A DNA stretch of 64,000 bases from Gymnopus androsaceus JB14 (Eukaryota > Basidiomycota > Agaricomycetes > Agaricales > Omphalotaceae). Under the pieces are notes generated by a model, which searched no databases, was not told the origin of the DNA, and saw nothing but the letters and a program-made list of their open reading frames with translations. Each line of letters begins with the position of its first letter. The first letter of the stretch is position 1. The stretch covers positions 62,001-126,000 of the forward strand of contig ML769549.1 of the NCBI GenBank assembly GCA_009733575.1, read 5' to 3'. This document shows positions 45,899 to 56,114 of this stretch, in pieces. The translations under genes were made by a program, and so were the position numbers.

Positions 45899-47503
45899 CA
45901 CTACGCCAGCGCCAAACAATAACGGGCGAAATAATTAGCGAAATCATTGTCGTGATTAGTTACCTTTTTCAGCATGAATCGCGGTTGAAAAAGACCATGT
46001 TTCTCATAGGAAAAACAAATTGGGAAAAAGATAAAATTTCGCTCGGGAATCTTATATGATTTCACCTGAAAAACATATCGCAATTGATTGTTTTTTTCGT
46101 TCGGAGTTTTGCCGGTAATCTACTATCTTTCCCGTCTGAAAAAGATAAGGAAACATCTTATCTTTTTCACCCGTCATTCATTTTGTTTTTCGCTCGGGAA
46201 AGTTAATACCCAGGTCCCGGGCAGGGACTGGGCAGGAACTGGGCGGTCAGTCATGTGACTTTATGAATCTCTTCGCTAATGCATAATAATATATCCAGGA
46301 TTTACAGTACAGTAGGTCTTGAATTTTTCACCTCATCTCATCCGCCCGGTGGCCCAATACTGTTATATCAGGTATGGGGGGATACAGTTGTATTAAAGAT
46401 CCACTATTGTATGGTAGCGCAATAAAAGCAGTGTTCTACCATAAGCCCTTAAATAACAATCTCAAAATCTTTAGGGCTTAAGCCCATTTAAGGCCTTAAT
46501 TTAAGGCCTTAATTAAGCCTTAGGTTGATAATTGATTTTTTATTACTTTTAAACTGACCATGTCAGGCCAGTGCCACAGGAAAGTAATGAAATTTTGTGT
46601 TATACAAAAGATTTCTACATCATAATTTATAATTTATTCTTCATTATTGCCAATCTTGTTAGCACCTTCAACAGCCCAGTGCAACACCAGTGTCTCCATA
46701 AACTCTGCACTTCATCAACTAAGTATCCATCTGGATTATTGATTGATTATGGAAATATCAAGTAAAAGGTAGAAAAATGAGACTTTATTGAGTATTCCTA
46801 CATATTTCCCTTTTGGCTTGGGACACAGCCACTTAAGCCTTTGTTAAGGCCTTAAGGGATCCGAGGAAAATCCTGAAGCCTTAACATAAGGCCTTAACTT
46901 AAGGCCTATGTACTTAAGGCTTAGGCCTTTGGTAGAACACTGAATAAAAGTGCAATATTTCTGGTGGACTTTGCATCATAGTCCCATCTCATGCTATGTT
47001 TGATTGCCCGAGTACTAAGTAACTAATAGGTCATAAATCCGATATAACAGTATTGGGCTACCAGGCGGATGAGATGAGGTGAAAAATTCGAGACATACTG
47101 TACTGTAAATCCTGGATGTGCATTAGCGAAGAGTTTCATAGAGTCACATGACTGACCGCCCAGTTCCTGCCCAGTCCCTGCCCGGGACCTGGGTATTAAC
47201 TTTCCCGAGCGAAAAACAAAATGAATGACGGGTGAAAAAGATAAGATGTTTCCTTATCTTTTTCAGACGGGAAAGATAGTAGATTACCGGCGAAACTCCG
47301 AACGAAAAAAACAATCAATTGTGATATGTTTTTCAGGTGAAATCATATAAGATTCCCGAGCGAAATTTTATCTTTTTCCCAATTTGTTTTTCCTATGAGA
47401 AACATGGTCTTTTTCAACCGCGATTCATGCTGAAAAAGGTAACTAATCACGACAATGATTTCGCTAATTATTTCGCCCGTTATTGTTTGGCGCTGGCGTA
47501 GTG
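45899..47503. mobile_element. CACTA-ended foldback element, 1605 bp, with nested MITE
   Basis: Both ends read CACTACGCCAGCGCCAAAC inward, and the inverted arms extend about 480 bp (45899-46385 and about 47045-47503) with few differences. The flanking trinucleotide agt (45896-45898 and 47504-47506) fits the 3-bp target duplication of CACTA (CMC/EnSpm) elements. There is no transposase. The middle is interrupted by a 504-bp hAT-type MITE; without it the element is about 1.1 kb. Arms contain cccgggcagggactgggcag and repeated aaaagataa words. Confidence 0.82.
46439..46942. mobile_element. hAT-type MITE, 504 bp, nested in the foldback element
   Basis: Terminal inverted repeats CAGTGTTCTACCA. Perfect 8-bp target duplication aataaaag (46431-46438 and 46943-46950). 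The interior shares the TTAAGGCCTTAA-type words of the element at 37504-38039, so both belong to one family or related families. It inserted after the foldback element, because it splits it. Confidence 0.88.
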
Positions 47504-47506
47504 AGT

Positions 47507-47762
47507 GGGGGACTAAGTGGTGGATCAAAAAGCAAGTCTATTCTCAAGTACTAACACTGAATGTAAATACTCGAGCGTCAAGCTTCTGACGCTCGGTGTA
47601 CAATCGTAACGTAGTTTTACATGACAAGGTTTCAGCGAGACCAAAACTCTGTTAATGATAGAGTGTTGTTTCATTTGTATGTACAGTAAATATGTATGTA
47701 AGTTAATCTATGTATTTAGGTCTGAAGGACCTGCTGGAACTCGTACGCGTGTCGGGCGTTAT
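47507..47762. other. Intergenic DNA between foldback element and small MITE
   Basis: No gene. About 47719-47760 weakly resembles the LTR-end hairpin (gaaggacctgctggaactcg then tacgcgtgtcggg). Confidence 0.4.
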
Positions 47763-48001
47763 GTACTCGTGCCCACGGAAAGTGACGGTCCGGTAGCCGG
47801 ATGCCTCTCACTTTTGATATGCTTCTCATCATCGCTACACCTATATTTTGCACTCCAATTTTTTTGAGGGAGGCAATCTGTCCTAATAAAATATTACTAT
47901 CCAGTTGAAATTCTGTGTGTCCCCAGTTAGCCTTCAAGACAGGCTCAATAATCGAGCTTCTGTTTAATCCCCGGCCCGTCACTTTCCGTGGCCACGAGTA
48001 C
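47763..48001. mobile_element. Small foldback MITE, 239 bp
   Basis: Inverted ends of about 31 bp: gtactcgtg...ggaaagtgacgg...ccgg at 47763-47793 and the reverse complement at 47971-48001, with one base different and one missing. The ends abut GTAC, so a TA duplication cannot be separated from the repeat itself. No coding capacity. Confidence 0.65.
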
Positions 48002-48037
48002 TAAGTAAGTAAGTAAACGTAAGTAAAGTCTGTAAAG

Positions 48038-48097
48038 TCAAGTCCGAAGGACTTGTCGCAACTCATACGCGTACAGACACGTGTGAGGCGCGACAAA
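48038..48097 (-). repeat. Diverged inverted fragment of the LTR 5' end
   Basis: About 60 bp that align in reverse complement to the first 60 bp of the LTR at 48129 (aagtcc-aagga-cttgtcgc, then a tacgcgt hairpin, then gcgcgaca). Lies head to head with the LTR, 31 bp away. Confidence 0.65.
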
Positions 48098-48128
48098 GCC
48101 TTTTGGGCGCCATCTTGGATGGCAGAGA

Positions 48129-48418
48129 TGTCACGCTTCATACGCGTATACACGCGTATGAATTCGCGACAAGTTCCTTGGACTTACCATAGCGACATTA
48201 CCTTACATACTAGTTATCGGTGCTCTCGGGCACGTTTCGTTCCTTACTACAACCACCATAGATACATAGGGGACTCGGCACGTATAAAACCAGTACCGCT
48301 TCAAGATAGATAGACTTTTACCTACTTTCGAATATACATTCTTTATCCCGTGAACAACCTCGATCCACCCCCACGAACTTGAAGCTCGTCTCACGTACAC
48401 ACGAGACCGAGCTTTACA
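48129..48418 (+). repeat. 5' LTR of gag-protease retroelement, copy 1
   Basis: 290 bp, begins tgtc and ends ttaca. Near-identical to 51684-51970, 55825-56114 and 59944-60233. Its first 43 bp form a near-perfect hairpin (outer arms tgtcgcg/cgcgaca in the other copies). Three substitutions separate it from the three other LTRs, two of them at CpG sites. Flanked on the left by gaga, which also follows the 3' LTR. Confidence 0.88.
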
Positions 48419-48503
48419 TCTGGAGCCCACCGCGAGGGGGTAATCCAGTGTTGTTTGCAACAACTCCTATCTTCTCAAGACGTCTTGACCACGTCAAGAA
48501 GGT

Positions 48504-50381
48504 TTGAGAACCCGTCGTCTCTCTCCAGAGTCTCAAGAGCTACTCACTGCTCTACAGTCCGCTGAACTTAGCTTCGAAGTCTCGGACGTTTTCGAACCCA
48601 TACCTGACGACGAAGCCACACATAATCAGCTTTCCCTGTTATCACCTTTATCTACACCTCCCGATACTCCTCCAGAACGGACTCCTAGTCCCGGAAGTCC
48701 CAGATACTGAACTCCTAGTCCAGGGAGCATTAATCCCAACCCTAGTCCCAGGGTTAATCCAGATACCAGACCTACTCCAGGGTCTACTCAACAGATAAAT
48801 CCCATTCCAAACATTACCCGATTGCCACAGATGGCCACGTTACACCCTCTTCCTGCTCGAAATGAGCGTTCAGCCCCCAAATGGGATTCCAAATATGAAG
48901 AGCAACTCCCTACCTTCTTCGAAGAATTCGAGACCGTGGCGAAAGCTGCTGGGATTGATACAGATGACACCGATATGAAGAAGGGGATTCTTTGCTACGC
49001 TGATCCTGAATTGATGAGGTTCTGGCGAACCCTCCCCACGTTCAAAGAAGTTGCCAAAACGTGGGCCGAATTCAAGAAAGAGGTCTTGTCCCACTATCCC
49101 GGCGCATTGGAGGTGGCGGAGGCGACAACCGAGGACCTTAAGAAGGTTGTCAGCGAGTTCACTAAATCCGGAATTTCAAACAGTAAAGAGCTCGGTACTT
49201 ACCACCGAAAGTTCTCCATCGTCGCCGATTCCCTTCAGGAACATGGTATCCTTTCCGGGGTCCAAGTCACCAGCTTCTATGTGCAGGCGTTCCCTGATTC
49301 CATCCGCATCTGTCTAGATACACGTTTACAGGTGTCATTCCCGAAGAAGGTTAAAGGTCAAGCATATTCACTTACCGAATTACGCAAAGCCATCGATTTC
49401 CTCCTTTCTGACGCGTTGACCACCGTGATAGGTGGAAATTTTAGCATCGGGGACCAATCTCTGGTCCCCGTTTCCTCCACAACGGCTTTGGTTACTCCCA
49501 AGTTGGAATCTACGGACTCGAAGCTTGATCAGTTACTGGCAGCATTCACACAAATAATAAGTCAGATAGGCAGACCTGGAACTAATAATTCTACCCAGCC
49601 TGGCCATCCTCCGAGGCAGAACCGATCCAACAAGTGCTTCTGGGACAATTGTGATAGTCCCAACTTCGATACTTGCGTCGACCTAAGAGATTGGGTTGAC
49701 AAAGGTCGAGTCGAGCGCAGCGAGAATGGATTCGTGCAACTGAAGAGTGGTCAGCGACTCCCTCGTAATCAACGATATATGGAAGGTACCTTAAAACAAC
49801 GTTTCGAACGTTATTTTGAAGACCATCCGTCCGAGAAGTCCTGGCTGTTGGAGTCACCCCAGGTTACAACGGGTCCGTTGGCAGGAGTTGACGTGAGTAC
49901 CCATTCCTCCTATTCCCTCCGTGGGTTCCAAGGTCCGTCGATGCTCGCGAAGGCTGCGTCGTATATGACGAGTCCCGTCGAGGAAGAGCCAGAAGCTGAA
50001 GCGATACGTCAGCTCATCTTCAAAATGGAAACTCGTCGAGCAACGAAAGAAGCTAAAGACAAAGATGTACCTGATAAAACGTCGTCGAAGCCTATATCCA
50101 AACCTAATCCTCCTCCCCGCGATCCTGAGCCTTCCCAACCAATTCCTCCTGTTCCTGGTCCAACGAGACCGCCGAAGCCTATCATAGGCAAACTTCCCCC
50201 GAATTATGTCCCTCCGCAGGAAAGGACGGTTGGCGTCCCTCCAAAAGATGACATCCGTAACTTTCGATACCGAGCACCTATCGAGACCGAGGCTGCTGTT
50301 GAACGAGTTGTTCAGGCAGGACTCTTGAGTGTAGTATCTATCAGACAAGACGATTTGTTAGCGATCGCGCCAGATTACTGA
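48504..50381 (+). CDS. Retroelement gag polyprotein, copy 1, with in-frame TGA
   Basis: Structural protein of Ty3-type fungal retroelements. An N-terminal Pro/Ser-rich part (from MRTRRLSPESQELLTALQSA at 48504) is cut by TGA at 48708-48710. The same frame continues through TPSPGSINPNPS and MATLHPLPARNERSAPKWDS (48831) into the capsid-like core (EEQLPTFFEEFETVAKAAGI, LGTYHRKFSIVADSLQEHG). A degenerate zinc knuckle CFWDNCDSPNFDTC at about 49639-49680 lacks the usual His. The C-terminal Pro-rich linker leads to DDLLAIAPDY and a TGA at 50379-50381. Copy 2 has CGA (Arg) where the first TGA stands, so that stop is a CpG transition. Confidence 0.85.
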
Positions 50382-51110
50382 AGGAAAGTAAAAGAGAACG
50401 TGACGAGTCGTTGAATTGGAATCGACGGTAATCTATTGGAAGATATCGAACCGACGTACCTTTTGGAATCTGCAGAATCACTGTCCCCGAGTAGAACTCA
50501 GTACAGCAACATGAAATCACTCCCATTTGCCCTGAAAGACCCTCCAGATCCGGTGGCGGTCTTCTTCCAGGAATTCGGAGACGCAAGGGAAGGGGATGAT
50601 TTCTACATTGCCAAAGAATCGTCGAGTATACGAGGTCTGAACGCTCTCATTGGAGAACGTGCTGTTCATTGTGTTGCAGACAGCGGCTGTAGTATAGCTG
50701 CAATGTCTGACGCGACAAGCAACGCATTGGGTCTATCTTTCGATCCGAAACGTCGTATCCCGCTGCAAAGTGCGAATGGTAAGACGGACTGGACGCTAGG
50801 AGTTGCAAAAGATGTACCTTTTCGGTTCGGTGATATAATCTCATTCCTTCAAGTCCATATCGTCGATTCGCCAGCATACGACGTCTTGCTGGGTCGTCCT
50901 TTTGAGATCCTCACCCAAGCCCATATCCAGAATTTCCTCTCCGGATCAGCACTATACGCTGACCGACCCCAATACCGACAAGTTGTCACTATCCCCACAA
51001 TCCCTCGAGAGCTTCCGCGGTTCGCAAGGAGGATGGAAGGGACCGAAGAAATTAACAAAAGAGAAATGGGGGGTGGCTTATACCCTAGACTCGCGCCACC
51101 ACCCCAATAA
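50382..51110 (+). CDS. Retropepsin (aspartic protease) domain, copy 1
   Basis: Continues the gag frame after two TGA codons (50379-50381 and about 50412-50414). Both probably derive from CGA, since arginines fit the reading (RKVKENVTSR then IGIDGNLLEDIEPT). Active-site motif VADSGCSIAAMS near 50676, second strand YDVLLGRPFEILTQAHIQ near 50878. The open frame from 50436 ends at 51110, where one-base differences from copy 2 are dense. The protease would process gag; no pol domain follows. Confidence 0.8.
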
Positions 51111-51683
51111 CGATGGAGTTTGATGAGTTGAACGATGAGGACGAAGTCTTGATCGCCGTTGAGGTGAACAAGGCAGCGTTGAAATCGGACTTATCTAATC
51201 TCGGCGCCAATATCTCTATTTCTCTTAAATCCAACGTCCTCGGTCCGGTACCGAGTTCCGATCAAAATATCTTGGGTTCTTTCACGCCCACGCTTATTTC
51301 TCTTACAACGCAACGACGTACGCGTCGATTCTAGCCTCATCCATCATCTCCTCTGGTCTATCCTCTCCTGTTCCACTTTAGGTGCCTTCTTCCCCACCTT
51401 CCTCCTCAATTTTAAATTCTTACCATTAATTCCATAATAATTGTGGCCCTCTCGAGGGCCTTCCCCAACTCAATCCCATTCCTCCCGCTGCTCACTCCCA
51501 CTAGTCGCTATACCCAAGAATGTAAAGATATTATTGGCAGCGTTTGCAACCACGCTTTCCTATGTTTGGTTGGAGGAAATGAAAGCAGTCTCATCTCATT
51601 TTTCATCATTTTTTTCATTCTCTTTTTTTTTCACTCCGTTTGGTCCCCCGTGGTTTCTTTTTTTTTAAAAAGTGGAGAGGGGA
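51111..51683 (+). other. 3' untranslated part of retroelement copy 1
   Basis: A short acidic frame (MEFDELNDEDEVLIAVEVNK, 51113-51334) follows the protease and may be the end of the polyprotein. Beyond it is non-coding DNA with T-runs and the polypurine tract. Confidence 0.6.
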
Positions 51684-51970
51684 TGTCGCGCTTCATACGC
51701 GTATACACGCGTATGAATTCGCGACAAGTTCCTTGGACTTACCATAGCGACATTACCTTACATACTAGTTATCGGTGCTCTCGGCAGTTTCGTTCCTTAC
51801 TACAACCACCATAGATACATAGGGGACTCGGCACGTATAAAACCAGTACCGCGTCAAGATAGATAGACTTTACCTACTTTCGAATATACATTCTTTATCC
51901 CGCGAACAACCTCGATCCACCCCCCACGAACTTGAAGCTCGTCTCACGTACACACGAGACGAGCTTTACA
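51684..51970 (+). repeat. 3' LTR of retroelement copy 1
   Basis: 287 bp; relative to the other LTRs it lacks several single bases (for example near 51783 and 51960). Followed by gaga, matching the bases before the 5' LTR, a possible 4-bp target duplication. Confidence 0.88.
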
Positions 51971-52802
51971 GAGAGTATTTGAGATTTTCGCTGCCGATTT
52001 TGCTTGACTAAGACTCAGTACTAAGATCTTTGGTTTCAACGGCTGATGTGAGAGGAGTAGGAGCGCCAAAGGCAGTAATGGCGGTATCCACGTTCGCCGA
52101 GACACGCCCTCTCCTGAAGCAGTAAAGAAACAGTCATTTATATCATCTGGCCCAAAGCTCTCGATCCATCCAGAGGCCCAAGCAACAATTGTTTATGGAG
52201 CTGCGGGGAAACTTGCGTTAAAGCACTGAAAGGAGTAGCACCATGAGCACGCACCTGCAAGTGTAGTTGTCTCGACTACTGCCATAATTACTGTGATTGA
52301 AGCCAGCCTTGTATCTAAGGAAAACTTTTAGAGAAAGGCAGATTGTTTGCATTATGAGCACGCACTGATAATGGTCGATGTCTCAACCTGGGTGAGTGTA
52401 TTATCTACGATTTCTGTTGCAAATCCAATATTGGTGACTGCGAGCAATTTTATCTTGGAAAGTGAAGCAACAGGTGAAGTTATGGCATGCACTTATCTCT
52501 GTACTTGTTTCCACTACTTGTGGTTGGATTCGATTGCACTTGAAGATCTCCGGCAGAACCATAGATATACGTCGTGGCAAGCCCGTCGCTTGCCACCCCA
52601 ACCGCGCGCAACGTCCCGATTTCGTCTGGTAAAAGAGTTTCAACCAAACTGAAGTAGTGTGATACTCTGAGAATAAGCATGCCCTGCCATGGAAAGAGTA
52701 GGTGTTACTATACAGCAGTGGTTGGAGATGTCCAGACTCGAGCTTACTAACACATGAGAAGAGAACGAGAGATATGAAGAGGAATGACAAAACACGCAAC
52801 AA
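51971..52802 (-). pseudogene. Relic of a small secreted protein gene, F copy 1
   Basis: Signal-like start MLRVLSFLFISLVLFSC at 52802, then an intron. Coding blocks follow: LLPDEIGTLRAVGVASDGLA, TTYIYGSAGDLQVQSNP, and near the LTR WASGWIESFGPDDINDCFF and AFGAPTPLTSA. The pattern recalls basidiomycete small secreted proteins without known function. Frames are broken between blocks, and the LTR replaces the end of the gene (reading KISNTL then LTR). Equivalent relics lie in the two other F copies (56115-56940 and 60234-61056). Confidence 0.45.
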
Positions 52803-54075
52803 GAGCTACTTCCAGCGGCATCAACGACTTGAAGTAAAAAACGGCGTTGTAGTTTGCTGAAGACTGTTGGAGTGGAAGAAAGAAAGGAATACACAAGACG
52901 GATCATTAGACGGCTTTATTCCTGCCAACTTGGAGCTTTGCCGTGTAGAGACGTGATATGAGATACGTCTTGACTTTTGTACTTTCCTTGTACTGGTACA
53001 TACGTCAATAGAGTATCAAGAGCCCTCGATTTGAAGGCATGTACTTATCTGAATAGAATTAAATCATTTGTCTTCACTCATGATCAAAAAGATTCAACGT
53101 ACGTTGAGAGACTCAACCTCAGCTAAGTGGGGAAGATTTCAGGTTGGAGTACCCTTGAGCTATGTTAGTATAGTCACTCGAGCCGTTAGTTTAAAAAGCT
53201 CTATGCTTTTCCCCAGATAAATATGAAGGCGTAGACTATAGCAGAAATTCTATATGTATCAGTATGTCAGTCAAACAACCACTATCAGGATACATAACTT
53301 ATAAACGGGAAAATCATCGAAACCATGACAAATGATAACTATCTTCTTTCATTTATCCGTAAATGTACCTCTCGAAAAACAGCTCGGAGCTGAGACTCGG
53401 ACAATGGAGAGTAAAAGTTGAGTAAAGTCTGAAGCTCGATGGTTAGTATGTGAAGGGCGAAAACCTTTATAAGTAGCATACCAGATACTGTCAATAAGGA
53501 GTTCCAGTGGTCGCAAACAACAATCGAATCGGAACTATGTTCGAAGTTCGTTCAAAGACAAATTTGACGCCTACAGCGCTATGCCGGCGGCTGTTGCTCT
53601 GCTCTTGACTTAGCCAGGCTTCACCAATTTACAGTAATCGTGCTTCTTCACTCCATTACTATTCTCTCAATCATTTCTCCAACAGAGTAACGGAAATTTT
53701 TTGGCTTGTCGACATTTCATAAGAACTTGGCGGCCGCACAGCACCCAGAGCTTCAAACTTCGAGCTTCAAGATTTGTCTGGCCCCTCAGGGCCTGGGGTT
53801 CGCCCTAGCACCTTCGTGTCTTCGCGAACCACTCACGACGCTTATTCTTGATTCTCCGGTCGACGACGCGGCATAGAACACTTTGCGCGGAATTGGAATT
53901 AACTAAAGCCGCAAGAAATCTAGCAGAGGTTTCGGAAGCTTTGCGCCTTCCGACTGGCAACTGTTTATCAGCTGTTGGTTGGATCCAGCTCGTGCAGCCG
54001 ATTTAGATCAAAATATATTTCCTCAAGAGCTCCAGATCTTTCCCAACTCTCATTTTTGAAGAGCCCAGGTCGACT
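52803..54075. other. Gene-free middle of F copy 1
   Basis: Moderately AT-rich, no recognisable gene. Repeated almost unchanged at 61057-62284. Confidence 0.5.
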
Positions 54076-54720
54076 ATGATCAGCGTTGACGCAACGCCCC
54101 TTCTACAGACTTCCAATTCAAAAATATTGGTCTTCGAGAGCATGATTACCTTTATCACAGCTTCAAAAGAAATCGTGAGGAACGGTATGGTGGAGCTGCT
54201 ATTTTGGGTGGTCAATCGGGCGTCGGTACGTTAGGCGCATGGATCTGATTCTTTAACGTTACTGACCGCAGCCTCAGGCGGAGCCTTCTATCTTCTCTGG
54301 TACTTCCTGGTCCCTGGTCCGACTGATTCAAGATCAGCAGCTGGTTGTGCTTCATCTACCCCAAAGCAGGGCCTGTCCAACGATATTATTCTACAATGGC
54401 GAAGCCAGGTGGCCCTCAATCCGATTTCAATCTCAAAGCAATACCGCATGGGCCACATGATCCGTACGAGGAACTCAAATGGCCCTGGACTCAGCTAAGA
54501 CGGAGCCCCTGGGTATGATCGAGACCATGGTTGGCCAATCTAGCTATGTCGCCAAAGCCAGTTCGTTCACATGAGTTCGTGAAGTACTGTAGACCGTTAA
54601 TCTGGGGCTTAGACCTCTGGACCTTTGATTAGCTTCGCGATGGGTGATTATTTACATTTTACGCATAAGTGTCTAGTCCCCTGATTCCTCTCCATTGCAG
54701 ACTCAAACTCCAAGCTGGGT
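54076..54720 (+). pseudogene. P-loop NTPase relic, F copy 1
   Basis: Blocks in mixed frames: an entry helix (YHSFKRNREERYGGAAILGG-like), a Walker-A-like GGQSGVG without the lysine, then AFYLLWYFLV and QQLVVLHLPQSRACPTILFY. The order matches the P-loop proteins of the Crinkler/RHS-like type that are expanded in agaricomycetes. Stops and shifts exclude function. The family assignment is tentative. Confidence 0.4.
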
Positions 54721-55341
54721 GGCGTGGATTCGTTCAAGGTGTTAAGACCTGTCGGGTGGCACTGCGAATACACTGGCTCTCGGGAATGCGGTATCGGCCA
54801 AAAAGGACCCCAGATACAGAGCATGGCCTCAGAAGACCGTAGACGATTGGATCGAAATACTTCTGGATAACATCATCTATTGGCGTGGAAGGGTGGCCCG
54901 CGACGTCTTTTGGATTATCCTTAATACCAAACCCAAAACTAAGGGGAATTTCCCATCTACTTGACGATATCGCCTTCCTTCTCGCGCGGGGAGAGTTCCC
55001 AGTATACCTAGGCTCTGACCCTATCTCTCACAAAAACTGGCCTTGCAAATGCGGCCTGAATCCCTCACCTCAGACAGCGACTCCGAGTTGGACCTTGTCA
55101 TCAAGAGTCCGGCAATGTCGGAGGTGATGGACATCCGTTGAACTTTGCTTGGCCGCAACCAAACTTCGGGCTTTCTTCCGAGCTTTATTCCAGCCTACCC
55201 GAAATTCTGTGACAACCAACTTGCAAATTCTGGGAACAGTGCTGATAAAGGACTGCCCGCTTTTCGCATTACCAAAACTTATGTTGCTCACGGAGAGAGC
55301 TGCGTACTACAATGAAACTGGGATTTGACGATGCGCGAGAA

Positions 55342-55824
55342 GGCGCCAATATCTCTATTTCTCTTAAATCCAACGTCCTCGGTCCGGTACCGAGTTCCGA
55401 TCAAATATCTTGGGTTCTTTCACGCCCACGCTTATTTCTCTTACAACGCAACGACGTAACGCGTCGATTCTAGCCTCATCCATCATCTCCTCTGGTCTAT
55501 CCTCTCCTGTTCCACTTTAGGTGGCCTTCTTCCCCACCTTCCTCCTCAATTTTAAATTCTTACCATTAATTCCATAATAATTGTGGCCTCTCCGAGGGCC
55601 TTCCCCAACTCAATCCCATTCCTCCGCTGCTCACTCCCACTAGTCGCTATACCCAAAATGTAAAGATATTATTGGCAGCGTTTGCAACCACGCTTTCCTA
55701 TGTTTGGTTGGAGGAAATGAAAGCAGTCTCATCTCATTTTTTCATCATTTTTTTCATCTCTTTTTTTTTCCACTCCGTTTGGTCCCCCGTGGTTTCTTTT
55801 TTTTTTAAAAAAGTGGAGAGGGGA
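55342..55824 (+). mobile_element. Retroelement 3' internal fragment
   Basis: Corresponds to 51203-51683 of copy 1 (starts ggcgccaatatctctatt) and leads into the LTR at 55825. The left part of the element is missing and the fragment abuts the end of F copy 1 directly. Confidence 0.85.
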
Positions 55825-56114
55825 TGTCGCGCTTCATACGCGTATACACGCGTATGAATTCGCGACAAGTTCCTTGGACTTACCATAGCGACATTACCTT
55901 ACATACTAGTTATCGGTGCTCTCGGGCACGTTTCGTTCCTTACTACAACCACCATAGATACATAGGGGACTCGGCACGTATAAAACCAGTACCGCGTCAA
56001 GATAGATAGACTTTTACCTACTTTCGAATATACATTCTTTATCCCGCGAACAACCTCGATCCACCCCCACGAACTTGAAGCTCGTCTCACGTACACACGA
56101 GACCGAGCTTTACA
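55825..56114 (+). repeat. LTR following the 3' fragment
   Basis: 290 bp, same start and end as the others. Followed by the first 850 bp of F. Confidence 0.87.

Larger units (their letters stand above)
48419..51683 (+). mobile_element. Internal region of non-autonomous gag-protease LTR retroelement, copy 1
   Basis: Runs from a putative primer-binding site directly after the LTR (tctggagcccaccg, tRNA not identified) to a polypurine tract (aaaaagtggagagggga) directly before the 3' LTR. Only gag and a retropepsin are encoded in 3.3 kb. No reverse transcriptase, RNase H, integrase or envelope motifs were seen. The whole element, 48129-51970, is about 3.84 kb. Confidence 0.85.
51971..55341. repeat. 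F segment, copy 1 (3.37 kb)
   Basis: Matches 60234-63480 over its whole length and 56115-56960 over its first 850 bp. It holds minus-strand secreted-protein relics at its left end, an AT-rich gene-free middle (about 52900-54000) and a P-loop relic in the right half. It ends at gcgcgagaa, where the array jumps back into retroelement 3' sequence. Copies differ by scattered substitutions, indels and small deletions. Confidence 0.8.

Noticed and set aside
46439..46942. Subtelomeric or telomere-like reading of the repeated CCTTAA words (also at 37504-38039)
   Set aside because: The words are irregular, both strands alternate, and exact terminal repeats with 8-bp target duplications show they are MITE interiors.
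54660..55300. Second protein domain in the right part of F
   Set aside because: Only short fragments such as WIEILLDNIIYWRGRVARD are readable between stops. No family recognised.
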